A DNA stretch of 48,170 nt from an uncultured Neomegalonema sp. (lineage in GTDB: Bacteria > Pseudomonadota > Alphaproteobacteria > Rhodobacterales > Rhodobacteraceae), in the NCBI GenBank assembly GCA_937928005.1, contig CALFVD010000004.1, forward strand, positions 1 through 48,170, written 5' to 3'. A program made the position numbers and the translations under genes. Every line of letters begins with the position of its first letter. The first letter of the stretch is position 1. The notes under the pieces are model-generated. The model worked only from the letters and a program-made list of their open reading frames with translations. It had not been told where the DNA came from and searched no databases. Of this stretch, positions 32,787-41,001 are shown in pieces.

Positions 32787-34050
32787 CATCATCCTCATCT
32801 TCACCCCAGCGCCTACTCTCGAACCGTGCACCCCGCCACCAGAGGCTAATCCACATCAAGAGCGCGAAGCCCGCGAGCATAAAGAGATAGCGCGTAATCA
32901 TCACGTTACGCTTGACCTCGACCTTCAGCGGTACGGTAGAGGATTTTGGGTCGCCTGCTTTGACCGAAAGCCGATATGAGCCGGGGGCCGGGGGCTTGAA
33001 ACGGAAGGCGGCGAATTGCGAGCCTTCGGTCCATGCGCCATCGCTATCGCGGCCCGCATAGTATTCTACGCCGCCATCAAATTCGGCGATGGTCTCGTCG
33101 GTATCCTCATTGGTCAATTCCATATCGTACCAACTCCACGAATTATAGACATTCGCGGTGATGCCGACTTCGACGAGGCGGTGGCTGCTATCAAGCGGAA
33201 AGACGACAGAGCCTCCCGCAAAGGGGTCGGCGATGGTGGCTTCGGCGATTTTCTCGCCGCCACCGATGGCAAGCAAGATAAGGGCGATAACGGCGGCGAT
33301 GGGGGCGAAAACCTTACCCGCTTTGGCTAAAGCCGTATGGAACGCGCCGGGGATGAAAGGCTGAATCGCATGGACGGTATGGGCGCGGGTAAATTCATCA
33401 GTTACGCCGAATGCGGCGAGGGTTTCGGCCCGGTCGAGATAGGTCGAGAACTCAAACTCCGTCTCGCTATCGCCCAAAGCCACAGCATAACCGTAGGGTG
33501 GGTCGATTGCTTCGATCACCCGTGTTGCGTCGCCGAGGGCAGGTACCCATGTCAACTCGCCTTCGAGATAGGAGATACGGGCAACATATTCTTCGTACAT
33601 CTTGAACATGCGCCCAGCCGCCGCCAGCGGAGCCTTATAGGCGAAATTGCCACCCGTTTCAGGCAGGTCACGGGTCTTGCGCGAATGGGTGAGATGACCA
33701 TCAGACCATGTCATCCAGCTATAGCCATGGGTCGGGCTATAAAGCTGATAATTGGTCCAAGCGTAACCATGACCTTCGATGGTCGCGTTGATACCGACAA
33801 CCCCAACGATGGTGTGTTCCACACCGAATAGATCACCGCTCATGCCGATGGCAAAAGGACCGTCCGGGCGCTGCATATCGCGGTACTGGGCGAGAAGACG
33901 GTATTCGTCGTGGCGATCCATGACTGCGCCGCAATAATTGCAGATCAGGGATTTGGCGCGATGCCCCGCAAGCGCAGGCAGCGGCGAGCCGCAGGACGTG
34001 CAGTTGATCGAGGCAAGGCGCGCCGTGTTGGTATCAAACCCGTCCGTCAT
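32779..34050 (-). CDS. DUF4178 protein with zinc ribbon and two membrane helices (long form)
   Basis: A 423-residue protein with an N-terminal zinc ribbon (C17, C20, C37, C40), a central DUF4178 beta domain (FAIGMSGDLFGVEHTIVGVV; YAWTNYQLYSPTHGYSWM), a membrane helix at about 243-262 (FAPIAAVIALILLAIGGG), an extracytoplasmic beta domain with GSYRLSVKAG, and a second helix near the end, closed by an acidic tail. ATG 34050 overlaps the stop of the shorter DUF4178 gene (ATGA). Confidence 0.83.
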   Translation of the reverse strand: MTDGFDTNTARLASINCTSCGSPLPALAGHRAKSLICNYCGAVMDRHDEYRLLAQYRDMQRPDGPFAIGMSGDLFGVEHTIVGVVGINATIEGHGYAWTNYQLYSPTHGYSWMTWSDGHLTHSRKTRDLPETGGNFAYKAPLAAAGRMFKMYEEYVARISYLEGELTWVPALGDATRVIEAIDPPYGYAVALGDSETEFEFSTYLDRAETLAAFGVTDEFTRAHTVHAIQPFIPGAFHTALAKAGKVFAPIAAVIALILLAIGGGEKIAEATIADPFAGGSVVFPLDSSHRLVEVGITANVYNSWSWYDMELTNEDTDETIAEFDGGVEYYAGRDSDGAWTEGSQFAAFRFKPPAPGSYRLSVKAGDPKSSTVPLKVEVKRNVMITRYLFMLAGFALLMWISLWWRGARFESRRWGEDEDDDD

Positions 34051-34667
34051 GCCTGTGCGTTCTCAGAGCGGATCAGGTAAGGATCAACCCAAACGCCTTC
34101 AGATGCGGCAAATTCACCATCCGCGTATTCTAGGGTCACAAGACGCCCCATAGGGCCGGAAAGATGCCAATAATCATAGGTTTGGCCGACATGCAGCGTC
34201 TCCGGGAATTCACCGCGCAGGGCGGTGCAGGTCGCGTGGTCGGCCTCAGTGACGCGAAATGTCTCACCATTTAGGGAAACGGTTGCGCCGAGTTTCAGGC
34301 GGTCGGGCCTAAGCGGGATATCGATCTCATAGGGGCGCTCGACGGCGATTTCGCCCTCATCGACACTAACCCAGACCCCTTCGCCACCCCCATCAACGGC
34401 CCAGAATTCATCCCACCAGCCCTGCGCATAGGAAAAGCGAGCCTGCCCGACTGGCAGGAACGACTCGCGGCGGTAGTGCAACTCGCGGCCTAACACGAAG
34501 AGGGATGGCTCCTCGGCCATGACGCCCTTGGTTCCGGCGGTTTTGAGTGCGTCATCTTCGAGCAGAACCGTGGATTCGCAATATTCACAAGCGATCATCT
34601 TCGCGCGTGTCACAGCATGTGGCAGCTCAGACCCGCAATTGGGGCAGTTCATTCCATCGAATCCCAT
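34047..34667 (-). CDS. DUF4178 protein with zinc ribbon (short form)
   Basis: A 206-residue soluble protein: zinc ribbon (C8, C11, C27, C30), then one DUF4178 domain (FVLGRELHYRRESFLPVGQA; SYAQGWWDEFWAVDG). The GGGAGG five bases before ATG 34667 fixes the start; longer frames to 34739 have no support. First gene of a five-gene operon with the long DUF4178 protein, a microprotein, DUF350 and the spermidine-synthase-like protein. It is divergent from the DUF2794 gene. Confidence 0.83.
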   Translation of the reverse strand: MGFDGMNCPNCGSELPHAVTRAKMIACEYCESTVLLEDDALKTAGTKGVMAEEPSLFVLGRELHYRRESFLPVGQARFSYAQGWWDEFWAVDGGGEGVWVSVDEGEIAVERPYEIDIPLRPDRLKLGATVSLNGETFRVTEADHATCTALRGEFPETLHVGQTYDYWHLSGPMGRLVTLEYADGEFAASEGVWVDPYLIRSENAQA

Positions 34668-34826
34668 TGCCGCCTCCCGTAGCACTTGTAATTCACCCAT
34701 GTCGTGACTGGTGTGGGCTGCGTCAAGCGCAGGATGCACGAGGTACGGTTAACGCTTTCTTTCGCGGGATGCAAAAGCGCGGCTTCACTCTTGTCAAACC
34801 GACATTTGCGGCACAATATTGGCGGC

Positions 34827-35186
34827 ATGGCACCTGAGAGCAATATCGTACCCTTCCCGACCCGCAAGAATAGCGCGGATAATATCGTTTCATTCGACCG
34901 GCGGGAATTAAACTCGATTCTATCGAAATACGGGCAATTGGTGGCCGCCGGAGAATGGCGGGATTATGCACTGAATATGAGCGTGGATGCGGCTGTATTC
35001 TCAGTGTTCCGCCGCACGGGCGAGACACCGGCATATCGCATCGAAAAGCGCCCGAAGAATGCGGCTCGACAGGGTCAATATGCAATCATTGGCTCGGATG
35101 GCCGGATCGAAAAGCGCGGGCACGACCTAAAGCTTGCCCTGCGCATTTTCGACCGCAAGCTGTTGAAGCTAACCGAGAAAGAATAA
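34827..35186 (+). CDS. DUF2794 domain-containing protein
   Basis: A 119-residue soluble protein. The family signature is clear: LSKYGQLVAAGEWRDYALNM, AVFSVFRR, YRIEKRPKNAARQGQYAI and KRGHDLKLALRIFDRK. The function is not known; the family is alphaproteobacterial and near-ubiquitous there. ATG 34827 gives the normal length; the frame is open to 34704 without support. Its stop lies two bases from the stop of the convergent TPR lipoprotein gene. Confidence 0.88.
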   Translation: MAPESNIVPFPTRKNSADNIVSFDRRELNSILSKYGQLVAAGEWRDYALNMSVDAAVFSVFRRTGETPAYRIEKRPKNAARQGQYAIIGSDGRIEKRGHDLKLALRIFDRKLLKLTEKE

Positions 35187-35187
35187 T

Positions 35188-36192
35188 TCAGCCGTCACTA
35201 AGGAAGATCAGATCACCCGCCTGTGTGATGGTGTTGACATCCTTTGCGGCCACCGGCTCAGGCCGTGGCGTGCTGATGAGGTCGACCGGGTCTCCAAACG
35301 CCTGACCATATTGAAGGACGCGACCTGCAGGACCGACAGGCGTTGCGACCACTGTCTGGCTGACAGGTGCATAAGTTGGGTTGAGATTGGCGAGCGTTTC
35401 CGTCTGCACCGGCATGGTCAATTCATCATATGACAGTGATGCATCATAATAAGGCACATCTGTATAACTGGCAGGTTGAATATCGGGCACCGGTTCCGCC
35501 GCGACATAGGATGGTTCGGTATAAACGGTCGTCTCAATCGTCGTCGCCAATTCAGTATAGGTTAAATCTGCATAAGTAGGTTCAGCATAGACCGGCTCAG
35601 CCACATTACTGATAGACGCAATATAAGTCTCGTAAGAGCCAACGGATTGATAATTTTCACCACTGATATCGCCGACAATTTCTGGCTCAGGTGCGGTGTA
35701 GACTTCAGGAGCGATATCGGCGACTTCTGGTGTAGCCGTTGCTATGCCATCATCATAGGATACGAAGTCCGCAGGTTTGGGGGCGGCCGCTGCGGCCTGA
35801 CGAACGCTCAGACGAGCGAGATTTTCCTCCGCCAGCGATGCAACATCAATATTTGCAACCCGTTCGAGGCGTTGTTCTGTAATGTAGGTGTAGTTCGCCT
35901 GCGCTTCGGTTCCCGTACCTTTTGCAGCAGTGTAAAGTTGCCGGGCACCTTGGAGATCACCCGTATTCTCACGGACAGCACCAAGACCAAGCAGCGCGTA
36001 AGGATTGTCCGGCTCGCTGGAAAGAGCCGTTTCAAATTGGATTTCTGCCGTGGCGAGATCACCTTGTTTATAGGCATCATAGCCAAGCGCCGCTGCAACA
36101 TAAGCTGGCGATTGCGCAGGATTGTCAATGGCCTGCGTACAGCCCGCAAGAATTGCGAGAATGCTTGCGGTAGCGGTGAGACGGAACGACAT
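35188..36192 (-). CDS. TPR-containing lipoprotein
   Basis: A 334-residue lipoprotein: signal peptide ending LAGC (C18), then two to three tetratricopeptide repeats (about 33-110; GYDAYKQGDLATAEIQFETA and ALLGLGAVRENTGDLQGARQ), then a long Tyr/Thr/Pro/Glu-rich, repetitive and probably unfolded region (about 140-300). AGAGGT precedes ATG 36192. The TPR part resembles Flp-pilus-associated TadD-like proteins, though no tad genes are near. Divergent from modA. Confidence 0.8.
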   Translation of the reverse strand: MSFRLTATASILAILAGCTQAIDNPAQSPAYVAAALGYDAYKQGDLATAEIQFETALSSEPDNPYALLGLGAVRENTGDLQGARQLYTAAKGTGTEAQANYTYITEQRLERVANIDVASLAEENLARLSVRQAAAAAPKPADFVSYDDGIATATPEVADIAPEVYTAPEPEIVGDISGENYQSVGSYETYIASISNVAEPVYAEPTYADLTYTELATTIETTVYTEPSYVAAEPVPDIQPASYTDVPYYDASLSYDELTMPVQTETLANLNPTYAPVSQTVVATPVGPAGRVLQYGQAFGDPVDLISTPRPEPVAAKDVNTITQAGDLIFLSDG

Positions 36193-36353
36193 GGCGAACC
36201 TCTTACATGAGATAATCCTATTACGTGTAAACTTGCAAATTTTGCGCCTTTTTGGCAATCTCATTTGTCTTCGTTTGAGACATATACGCCCAGTCGATGC
36301 CTTGACACCACAGGCTATGTGATCTGGATGTATATCTGTCAAAGGGAGTCGGG

Positions 36354-37082
36354 ATGTCACGTACATGGCGGATGAGAGTGATTGTTGCACTGGGCATGGC
36401 CCTGCCCTGCCCTGCACTCGCCGATACCGCATTAGTAGCGGTGGCGACGAATTTCGCGGTTATCGCCGAAAAGCTGACCCAAGCATTCGAGGCGGCATCG
36501 GAGCATGAGGTGCGGCTGGTTTCAGGATCAACAGGTAAGCTGTATACGCAGATCGTGCGCGGGGCGCCCTTTGACGTATTCCTCGCCGCCGACCAAGCGC
36601 GGCCCGCGCGCTTAATCGACGAAGGGAAGGCGAGCGCACAGATGACCTATGCGGTCGGGCGGCTGGTTTTGTGGAGTAAGAACAGCACACCATCGGAGGC
36701 GGTGCTACAGGATGTGGAGCGGCTGGCCATCGCCAATCCAGCGTTAGCACCCTATGGCGTCGCGGCGATGGAAGCACTGGCGCATTATGGCCGGGAGGGC
36801 GAAGATGCGCCAGCACTGGTGATGGGCGAGAATGCGGGACAGGCGGTGGCAATGGTGGCGACGGGGAATGTAGCCTTTGGTTTGGTGCCATTATCGGTGA
36901 TGGCGGGTGATATGGGCGGCACGGCATGGACGGTGCCGAAGGAAGCACATGGGGCGATCCGGCAGGATGCGGTGCTGCTGGATGACGAGAATGTGGCGGC
37001 GGTGGCCTTTCTTGCGTTTCTTGGGTCTGAGGCAGCGGGGGAGATTATTGAAACAGGCGGATACGAGGTATCCGAACGATGA
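36354..37082 (+). CDS. modA: Molybdate ABC transporter substrate-binding protein
   Basis: A 242-residue periplasmic protein with signal peptide (1-23, ending ALA). Binding-protein motifs are VAVATNFAVIAEKL, LVSGSTGKLYTQI and APFDVFLAADQARP, typical of ModA, and FGLVPLSVM near the C-terminus. It captures molybdate or tungstate for uptake. A AAGGGAG site precedes ATG 36354. Translationally coupled to modB. Confidence 0.93.
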   Translation: MSRTWRMRVIVALGMALPCPALADTALVAVATNFAVIAEKLTQAFEAASEHEVRLVSGSTGKLYTQIVRGAPFDVFLAADQARPARLIDEGKASAQMTYAVGRLVLWSKNSTPSEAVLQDVERLAIANPALAPYGVAAMEALAHYGREGEDAPALVMGENAGQAVAMVATGNVAFGLVPLSVMAGDMGGTAWTVPKEAHGAIRQDAVLLDDENVAAVAFLAFLGSEAAGEIIETGGYEVSER

Positions 37083-37747
37083 GTGTCGATCTGGGGCCGC
37101 TCTGGCTAACGCTGCATCTGGCGGCGGTGACGACGGCGATATTGTTGATAATCGGGACGCCGCTGGCATGGTGGCTGGCGACAACCAAGGCACGAGGGCG
37201 GGCGCTGGTAGAGGCGGTCACGGCGCTGCCGCTGGTGCTGCCACCCACGGTACTGGGGTTTTACTTGCTGATCCTGTTCAGCCCAACCTCGCCTTTGGGT
37301 GGGGCGTGGGTTTCGGTAACGGGGGAGACGCTGACGTTCTCGTTTGTGGGGCTGGTGGTGGCATCGGTGATCTATTCCCTGCCCTTCATGGTACAGCCGT
37401 TACAGGCTGCGTTCGAGCGGGTAGGGCCGGGGCCAATGGAGGCGGCGGCGTCTTTGCGCGCGTCACGGCTGGATGCGTTCTTCACGGTGGCGGTGCCCCT
37501 ATCGGCGCGGGGGTTTCTGACGGCGACGGTGCTGACCTTTGCCCATACTATTGGCGAATTCGGGGTGGTGCTGATGGTGGGGGGGAATATCCCCGGCGAG
37601 ACGCGCGTGATCTCCATCGCGATTTACGAGCAAGTAGAGACGCTGAACTACATGGAGGCGCATGTATTGTCAGCGGGGCTGTTGGTGTTTTCGTTCATGG
37701 TGCTGGTGGTTGTGTATGCGCTGAACCGGCCCCGGATGATCGCATAG
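37079..37747 (+). CDS. modB: Molybdate ABC transporter permease
   Basis: A 222-residue permease with about five membrane helices and the ABC coupling (EAA) loop MEAAASLRASRLDAFFTVAVPL-like at about 120-141, plus LPLVLPPTVLGFYLL. The ATG overlaps the modA stop by four bases (ATGA). Unusually, the ATPase gene modC does not follow: modB ends in a hairpin and the next gene is on the other strand. Confidence 0.93.
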   Translation: MSVDLGPLWLTLHLAAVTTAILLIIGTPLAWWLATTKARGRALVEAVTALPLVLPPTVLGFYLLILFSPTSPLGGAWVSVTGETLTFSFVGLVVASVIYSLPFMVQPLQAAFERVGPGPMEAAASLRASRLDAFFTVAVPLSARGFLTATVLTFAHTIGEFGVVLMVGGNIPGETRVISIAIYEQVETLNYMEAHVLSAGLLVFSFMVLVVVYALNRPRMIA

Positions 37748-37750
37748 CAG

Positions 37751-37777
37751 AAGACCCGAAGCAAAGCTCCGGGCCTT
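37751..37777. terminator. Hairpin between convergent modB and carrier-protein operon
   Basis: AAGACCCGAAGC (37751-37762) pairs with GCTCCGGGCCTT (37766-37777) with two non-Watson-Crick positions, loop AAA. These two are G-U pairs if read as minus-strand RNA, so it fits best as the end of the carrier-protein operon. No long U tract. Confidence 0.55.
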
Positions 37778-37849
37778 GTATCCCCGATTGGGGAAATCTT
37801 GCGCCATTTCGAGAGATGCCCGTTTTCATGGGCATGACACATATGCGGA

Positions 37850-38086
37850 TCAGGCCGCCAGCGCGTCGGCACCTTTTTCTTCGAGCAAGACGCGCATGTC
37901 GCCTAGGTTCTGCATGCTCGTGATTTCGGGCATGGAGAACTGGACGCCGAAGGCCACTTCGACCGCGAGGAGCAGGTCGATATGACGGGCGCTATCCCAG
38001 TTGGGGGTGTTCTTGGCGTTGCTCTCGTCGGAGAGCAGGGTTTCGTCGACGTCGAGGACGTTGGCTACGAGCGTGGTGAGTTTCAT
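37850..38086 (-). CDS. Acyl-carrier-protein-like carrier protein
   Basis: A 78-residue acidic four-helix carrier. The phosphopantetheine site is S32 in NWDSARHIDLLLAVE, one residue pattern away from the usual DSLxxVE. AGAGGGA precedes ATG 38086. It is not the fatty-acid AcpP (different length and motif, no fab genes near). Lying behind the amino acid:carrier-protein ligase and MBOAT genes, it most likely carries an aminoacyl thioester, in the way DltC does. Confidence 0.85.
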   Translation of the reverse strand: MKLTTLVANVLDVDETLLSDESNAKNTPNWDSARHIDLLLAVEVAFGVQFSMPEITSMQNLGDMRVLLEEKGADALAA

Positions 38087-38150
38087 CTGAAGTCCCTCTT
38101 CAAGTATGCGGGGTCGCGATGCGCCCTGCTTTTTTTGTGTGTTTTTGTAA

Positions 38151-39365
38151 TCAGTCGAAAATCTGGTCACGCACGCCCGCAGGCCAGCGCATCGGGTCGA
38201 AGCCATGCTGCGTGAAGGCGGCGAGAATCCACCGCTCGATACCAAGACCGATGCAGCCGGTATGGGCAGGCTCGCCATCATTGGCGGTGATGTCGAACCG
38301 CTCGCCAAAGAAACGCCCGTGCAGGTTCACCGAACCACAGGCCATCTTCTTCGTGCCACCCTTGCCGTCGAGCACAGGGATAAGGATTTCGCTCTTCACT
38401 TCCATCGCCGCCTGGAAGAATTTCTTCGAGGCAGAGACAGTAGCAAAGAAGGGGTCCGTCGCGGTCTGGATCTGCATATCAAGATCGAAAGTCTTGGCCA
38501 GTTCCACCACCAGCGGCAGAGCGCGGCGGCGGCGGTCTGCGACGAAATCTTCTGTACCGACAAAGACGATCTCACGGACGTTGAATTCGTAGAGGCGGTC
38601 AAGACCTGAAGCATTGCGGGATTCGTAGCGGAACACGCGGCCCAACCAGCTCAATGCGAAGCCCGCATCATCGAGACGCTTGCCCTGAAGTGTCGGGTAG
38701 GCAGGGAAGCAGGCGGCGGGGTTCATGCACATGCCATCATGGTGCATATGCTCGCCTTTGGGCAAGATCGCACCTTCAGAGCAGGAGTTCGCAACGCGGA
38801 ATTCCTCAATCGCATCGAAGTCTTCCATCACGTTGCCAACGAAGGTGGCTTGGTTCGGATGGCTGTCGAAATACCCGCATTTATGCAGGACATCCGCATC
38901 GATGAAGCCGGGGAAGTGGCCGTCGACCGCGTCGAAGTTTTTCTCATACAGCTTGCCAGCCGTCTCGTTGACAAGGCGGGCGAGACGCAGGACGGGGCCG
39001 TTATAGGCAATCTGGCCTTTGCCGTAATCATGGACCCAGCCGCGACGGATGAATTCCTCGTTCACGCCAGACTGAAAGGGGCCGTCATCCTCGCGCACGT
39101 TCTCGGCGAAGGTCTTGATGTCGAAGCCGGTGCGCTGCTTGGCCATGACGGCGATGAAGCGGTGGGCTTTCTCGACGACTTCCTGTGTGTAAAGGCCGTC
39201 ACGAATTTCGAGAGCTGCGGTCTTACCGTCCTCGGAAATGCGGATGCGCTCCAGCTTGGGCGAGACGAAAACCGATTCCTTTTCGATATCGCTCGCAACC
39301 TCCACATCGACCACCATTGGCATGTCGATCTGTACGGTAACGGCACCGCCTTGCATCGTGTTCAT
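38151..39365 (-). CDS. Class II aminoacyl-tRNA-synthetase-like amino acid:[carrier protein] ligase
   Basis: A 404-residue homologue of the catalytic domain of atypical seryl-tRNA synthetases, lacking a tRNA-binding arm. Class II motif 2 is FRYESR-x(10)-YEFNVREIVFVG (R246 to E265), and motif 3 is GLGIERW (R378). C219, E265 and C371 have spacings close to the Cys/Glu/Cys zinc ligands of known amino acid:carrier-protein ligases, which activate Gly or Ala and load it onto a carrier's phosphopantetheine rather than on tRNA. This one has about 80 extra residues at the N-terminus. GGGGGA precedes ATG 39365; the carrier gene follows after 64 bp. Confidence 0.85.
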   Translation of the reverse strand: MNTMQGGAVTVQIDMPMVVDVEVASDIEKESVFVSPKLERIRISEDGKTAALEIRDGLYTQEVVEKAHRFIAVMAKQRTGFDIKTFAENVREDDGPFQSGVNEEFIRRGWVHDYGKGQIAYNGPVLRLARLVNETAGKLYEKNFDAVDGHFPGFIDADVLHKCGYFDSHPNQATFVGNVMEDFDAIEEFRVANSCSEGAILPKGEHMHHDGMCMNPAACFPAYPTLQGKRLDDAGFALSWLGRVFRYESRNASGLDRLYEFNVREIVFVGTEDFVADRRRRALPLVVELAKTFDLDMQIQTATDPFFATVSASKKFFQAAMEVKSEILIPVLDGKGGTKKMACGSVNLHGRFFGERFDITANDGEPAHTGCIGLGIERWILAAFTQHGFDPMRWPAGVRDQIFD

Positions 39366-39395
39366 AGTTGGTCCCCCAGTGTGGTTATTATCGAC

Positions 39396-39411
39396 GCGGT
39401 CCCCCGACCGC
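39396..39411 (-). repeat. Short hairpin in the MBOAT-ligase gap
   Basis: GCGGTC (39396-39401) pairs with GACCGC (39406-39411) across a four-base loop, in the 95-bp gap between the MBOAT gene and the ligase gene. No U tract follows; it may shield or separate mRNA segments. Confidence 0.45.
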
Positions 39412-39460
39412 TGCTCTTAGTAGGGCGCCCGGCTTACCGGATGCCCATGCTCTTGGATCG

Positions 39461-40981
39461 TTAGAAGCTGTAGTAGAGGAAGCTCGTATCGCCCCCCAGT
39501 GATGTGAAGCCGAGCACCATGATCAGCGCCGCAATTACGGCCCAAGCGGGCGTTGGCGTCCAACGAACGGGCGTGTCGGTGAAGGTTGCATCCTCAGGCT
39601 GCGGGTCAGAACTGATCCACGTACCGCGCAGGATTTGCTGCGAATTCGGTGCGAGCAGGACGATGGCACCCAAAACAACGATCATTGCGGTGGCCCCGGC
39701 TATGTCGAGCAGAACCAGATCGGAACCAAACCCCGCACCCGTGAGCGTCGTAATCCCCCACATGCTAGACAGCATGGTTATGGCGACATCCACCGATGGA
39801 GCGCGGAACATGACCAACCCGCTGACCACCACGGCCATCGTGAGGGTCCAGCCCAAGGGCGCGCCGAGCGAAGGCATCTTGAAGTGCTTCCAACCATTGT
39901 CGATGGCCAGCGCAAGACCGTGGATCAGGCCATAGACCACGAAGGTCCACCCTGCACCATGCCAGATACCCGCCATAACGAAGGTGTAGAAAATCGGCAG
40001 GGCGGAGGCTTGAAGCCATTTGCGTGACGAGGAATGGCCGTTTTTCATAGCCGAGCGCGTGTTGTTCATGGCCATGGGCGTGAACAGATACGTCGTGAAG
40101 AAGCGGGTCATCGTCATGTGCCAGCGACGCCAAAAGTCGGAGATGCTGGTCGCCTTGAAAGGCGAGTTGAAGTTAAGTGGCAGTTTCATGCCGAACATGA
40201 AGCCCAGCCCCACGGCCATGTCGGAATAGCCGGAGAAGTCGAAATAGAGCTGGAGCGTATAGGCCAGTGAGCCAACCCATGCCTCAACCGTGGCTATCGC
40301 CGCGCCCAGAGCCACGCCATCGAAAGCGAGATTGGCGTAGGGCGCGATGCTGTCGGCGAGGATAACCTTTTTGAACAGGCCGATACCAAACATCGTCAGG
40401 CCGACGGAGAGCATGGTCGCGCTGAAGGCGGAACCCTTGCGGTCTTCCATCTGGCCGAAAATATCGCGCTGAAGAAGCAGCGGGCCAGCAGTGACACAAG
40501 GAAAGAAGGTTGCGAACAGGGCGTACTTGGCCAGACCGACGCGCTTGACCTGACCATTCAACGCCTCGATCAGGAAACCGATCTGGGTGAAAGTGAAGAA
40601 CGACACACCAACAGGCACGATGATGTCCAGATGGGAAATCCCCGTTCCAGCCAATGAGTTCGCAATATCGATGAAGAAATTCGTGTACTTGAAGTAACCC
40701 AGTGCAAAGATGTTTGCCACGATGGCAGCGACGGCCAGCATACCCGCCGGTTTCTTCTGCTGTCGGCGCAGGCGGATCGCGGTGCCCATGATATAGTTGA
40801 ACAGGACTGACCCGACGAGGATTGCCGCCAATACGGGCGCAAACATCGCGTAGAAAGCCACCGATGCCGCTGCAAGATAAGCATAGACACCATTCCAGCC
40901 AAGCAGGCGATGCACGAGCAGAAACCCGACATAGCACGCAGGCAGGAACAGCAAGATGAATTGGAAAGACGTGAAAGTCAT
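39461..40981 (-). CDS. MBOAT family O-acyltransferase (DltB/AlgI type)
   Basis: A 506-residue polytopic membrane enzyme. The MBOAT histidines are H288 in FWRRWHMTMTRFF and H341 in GIWHGAGWTFVVYGLIHG; LYFDFSGYSDMAVGLGFMFG and PLNFNSPF are further family segments. MBOATs of this type carry acyl groups across the inner membrane onto an extracytoplasmic sugar or polymer: DltB passes D-Ala, AlgI acetyl. ATG 40981 with GGAGA ahead is chosen over 41059. It starts 20 bp after the membrane-anchored hydrolase-like gene. Confidence 0.92.
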   Translation of the reverse strand: MTFTSFQFILLFLPACYVGFLLVHRLLGWNGVYAYLAAASVAFYAMFAPVLAAILVGSVLFNYIMGTAIRLRRQQKKPAGMLAVAAIVANIFALGYFKYTNFFIDIANSLAGTGISHLDIIVPVGVSFFTFTQIGFLIEALNGQVKRVGLAKYALFATFFPCVTAGPLLLQRDIFGQMEDRKGSAFSATMLSVGLTMFGIGLFKKVILADSIAPYANLAFDGVALGAAIATVEAWVGSLAYTLQLYFDFSGYSDMAVGLGFMFGMKLPLNFNSPFKATSISDFWRRWHMTMTRFFTTYLFTPMAMNNTRSAMKNGHSSSRKWLQASALPIFYTFVMAGIWHGAGWTFVVYGLIHGLALAIDNGWKHFKMPSLGAPLGWTLTMAVVVSGLVMFRAPSVDVAITMLSSMWGITTLTGAGFGSDLVLLDIAGATAMIVVLGAIVLLAPNSQQILRGTWISSDPQPEDATFTDTPVRWTPTPAWAVIAALIMVLGFTSLGGDTSFLYYSF

Positions 40982-41001
40982 GCTGGTCTCCGTGAAGCGT
41001 T

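Noticed and set aside
36241-36320. ModE-type operator upstream of modA
   Set aside because: Only short, poorly symmetric TCTCA/TGAGA half sites; no convincing match to a Mo-box.
36907-37923. A 338-codon frame overlapping modA and modB
   Set aside because: It runs through two well-recognised genes in another frame and is Gly/Ala/Asp-rich as expected from third-position GC bias.
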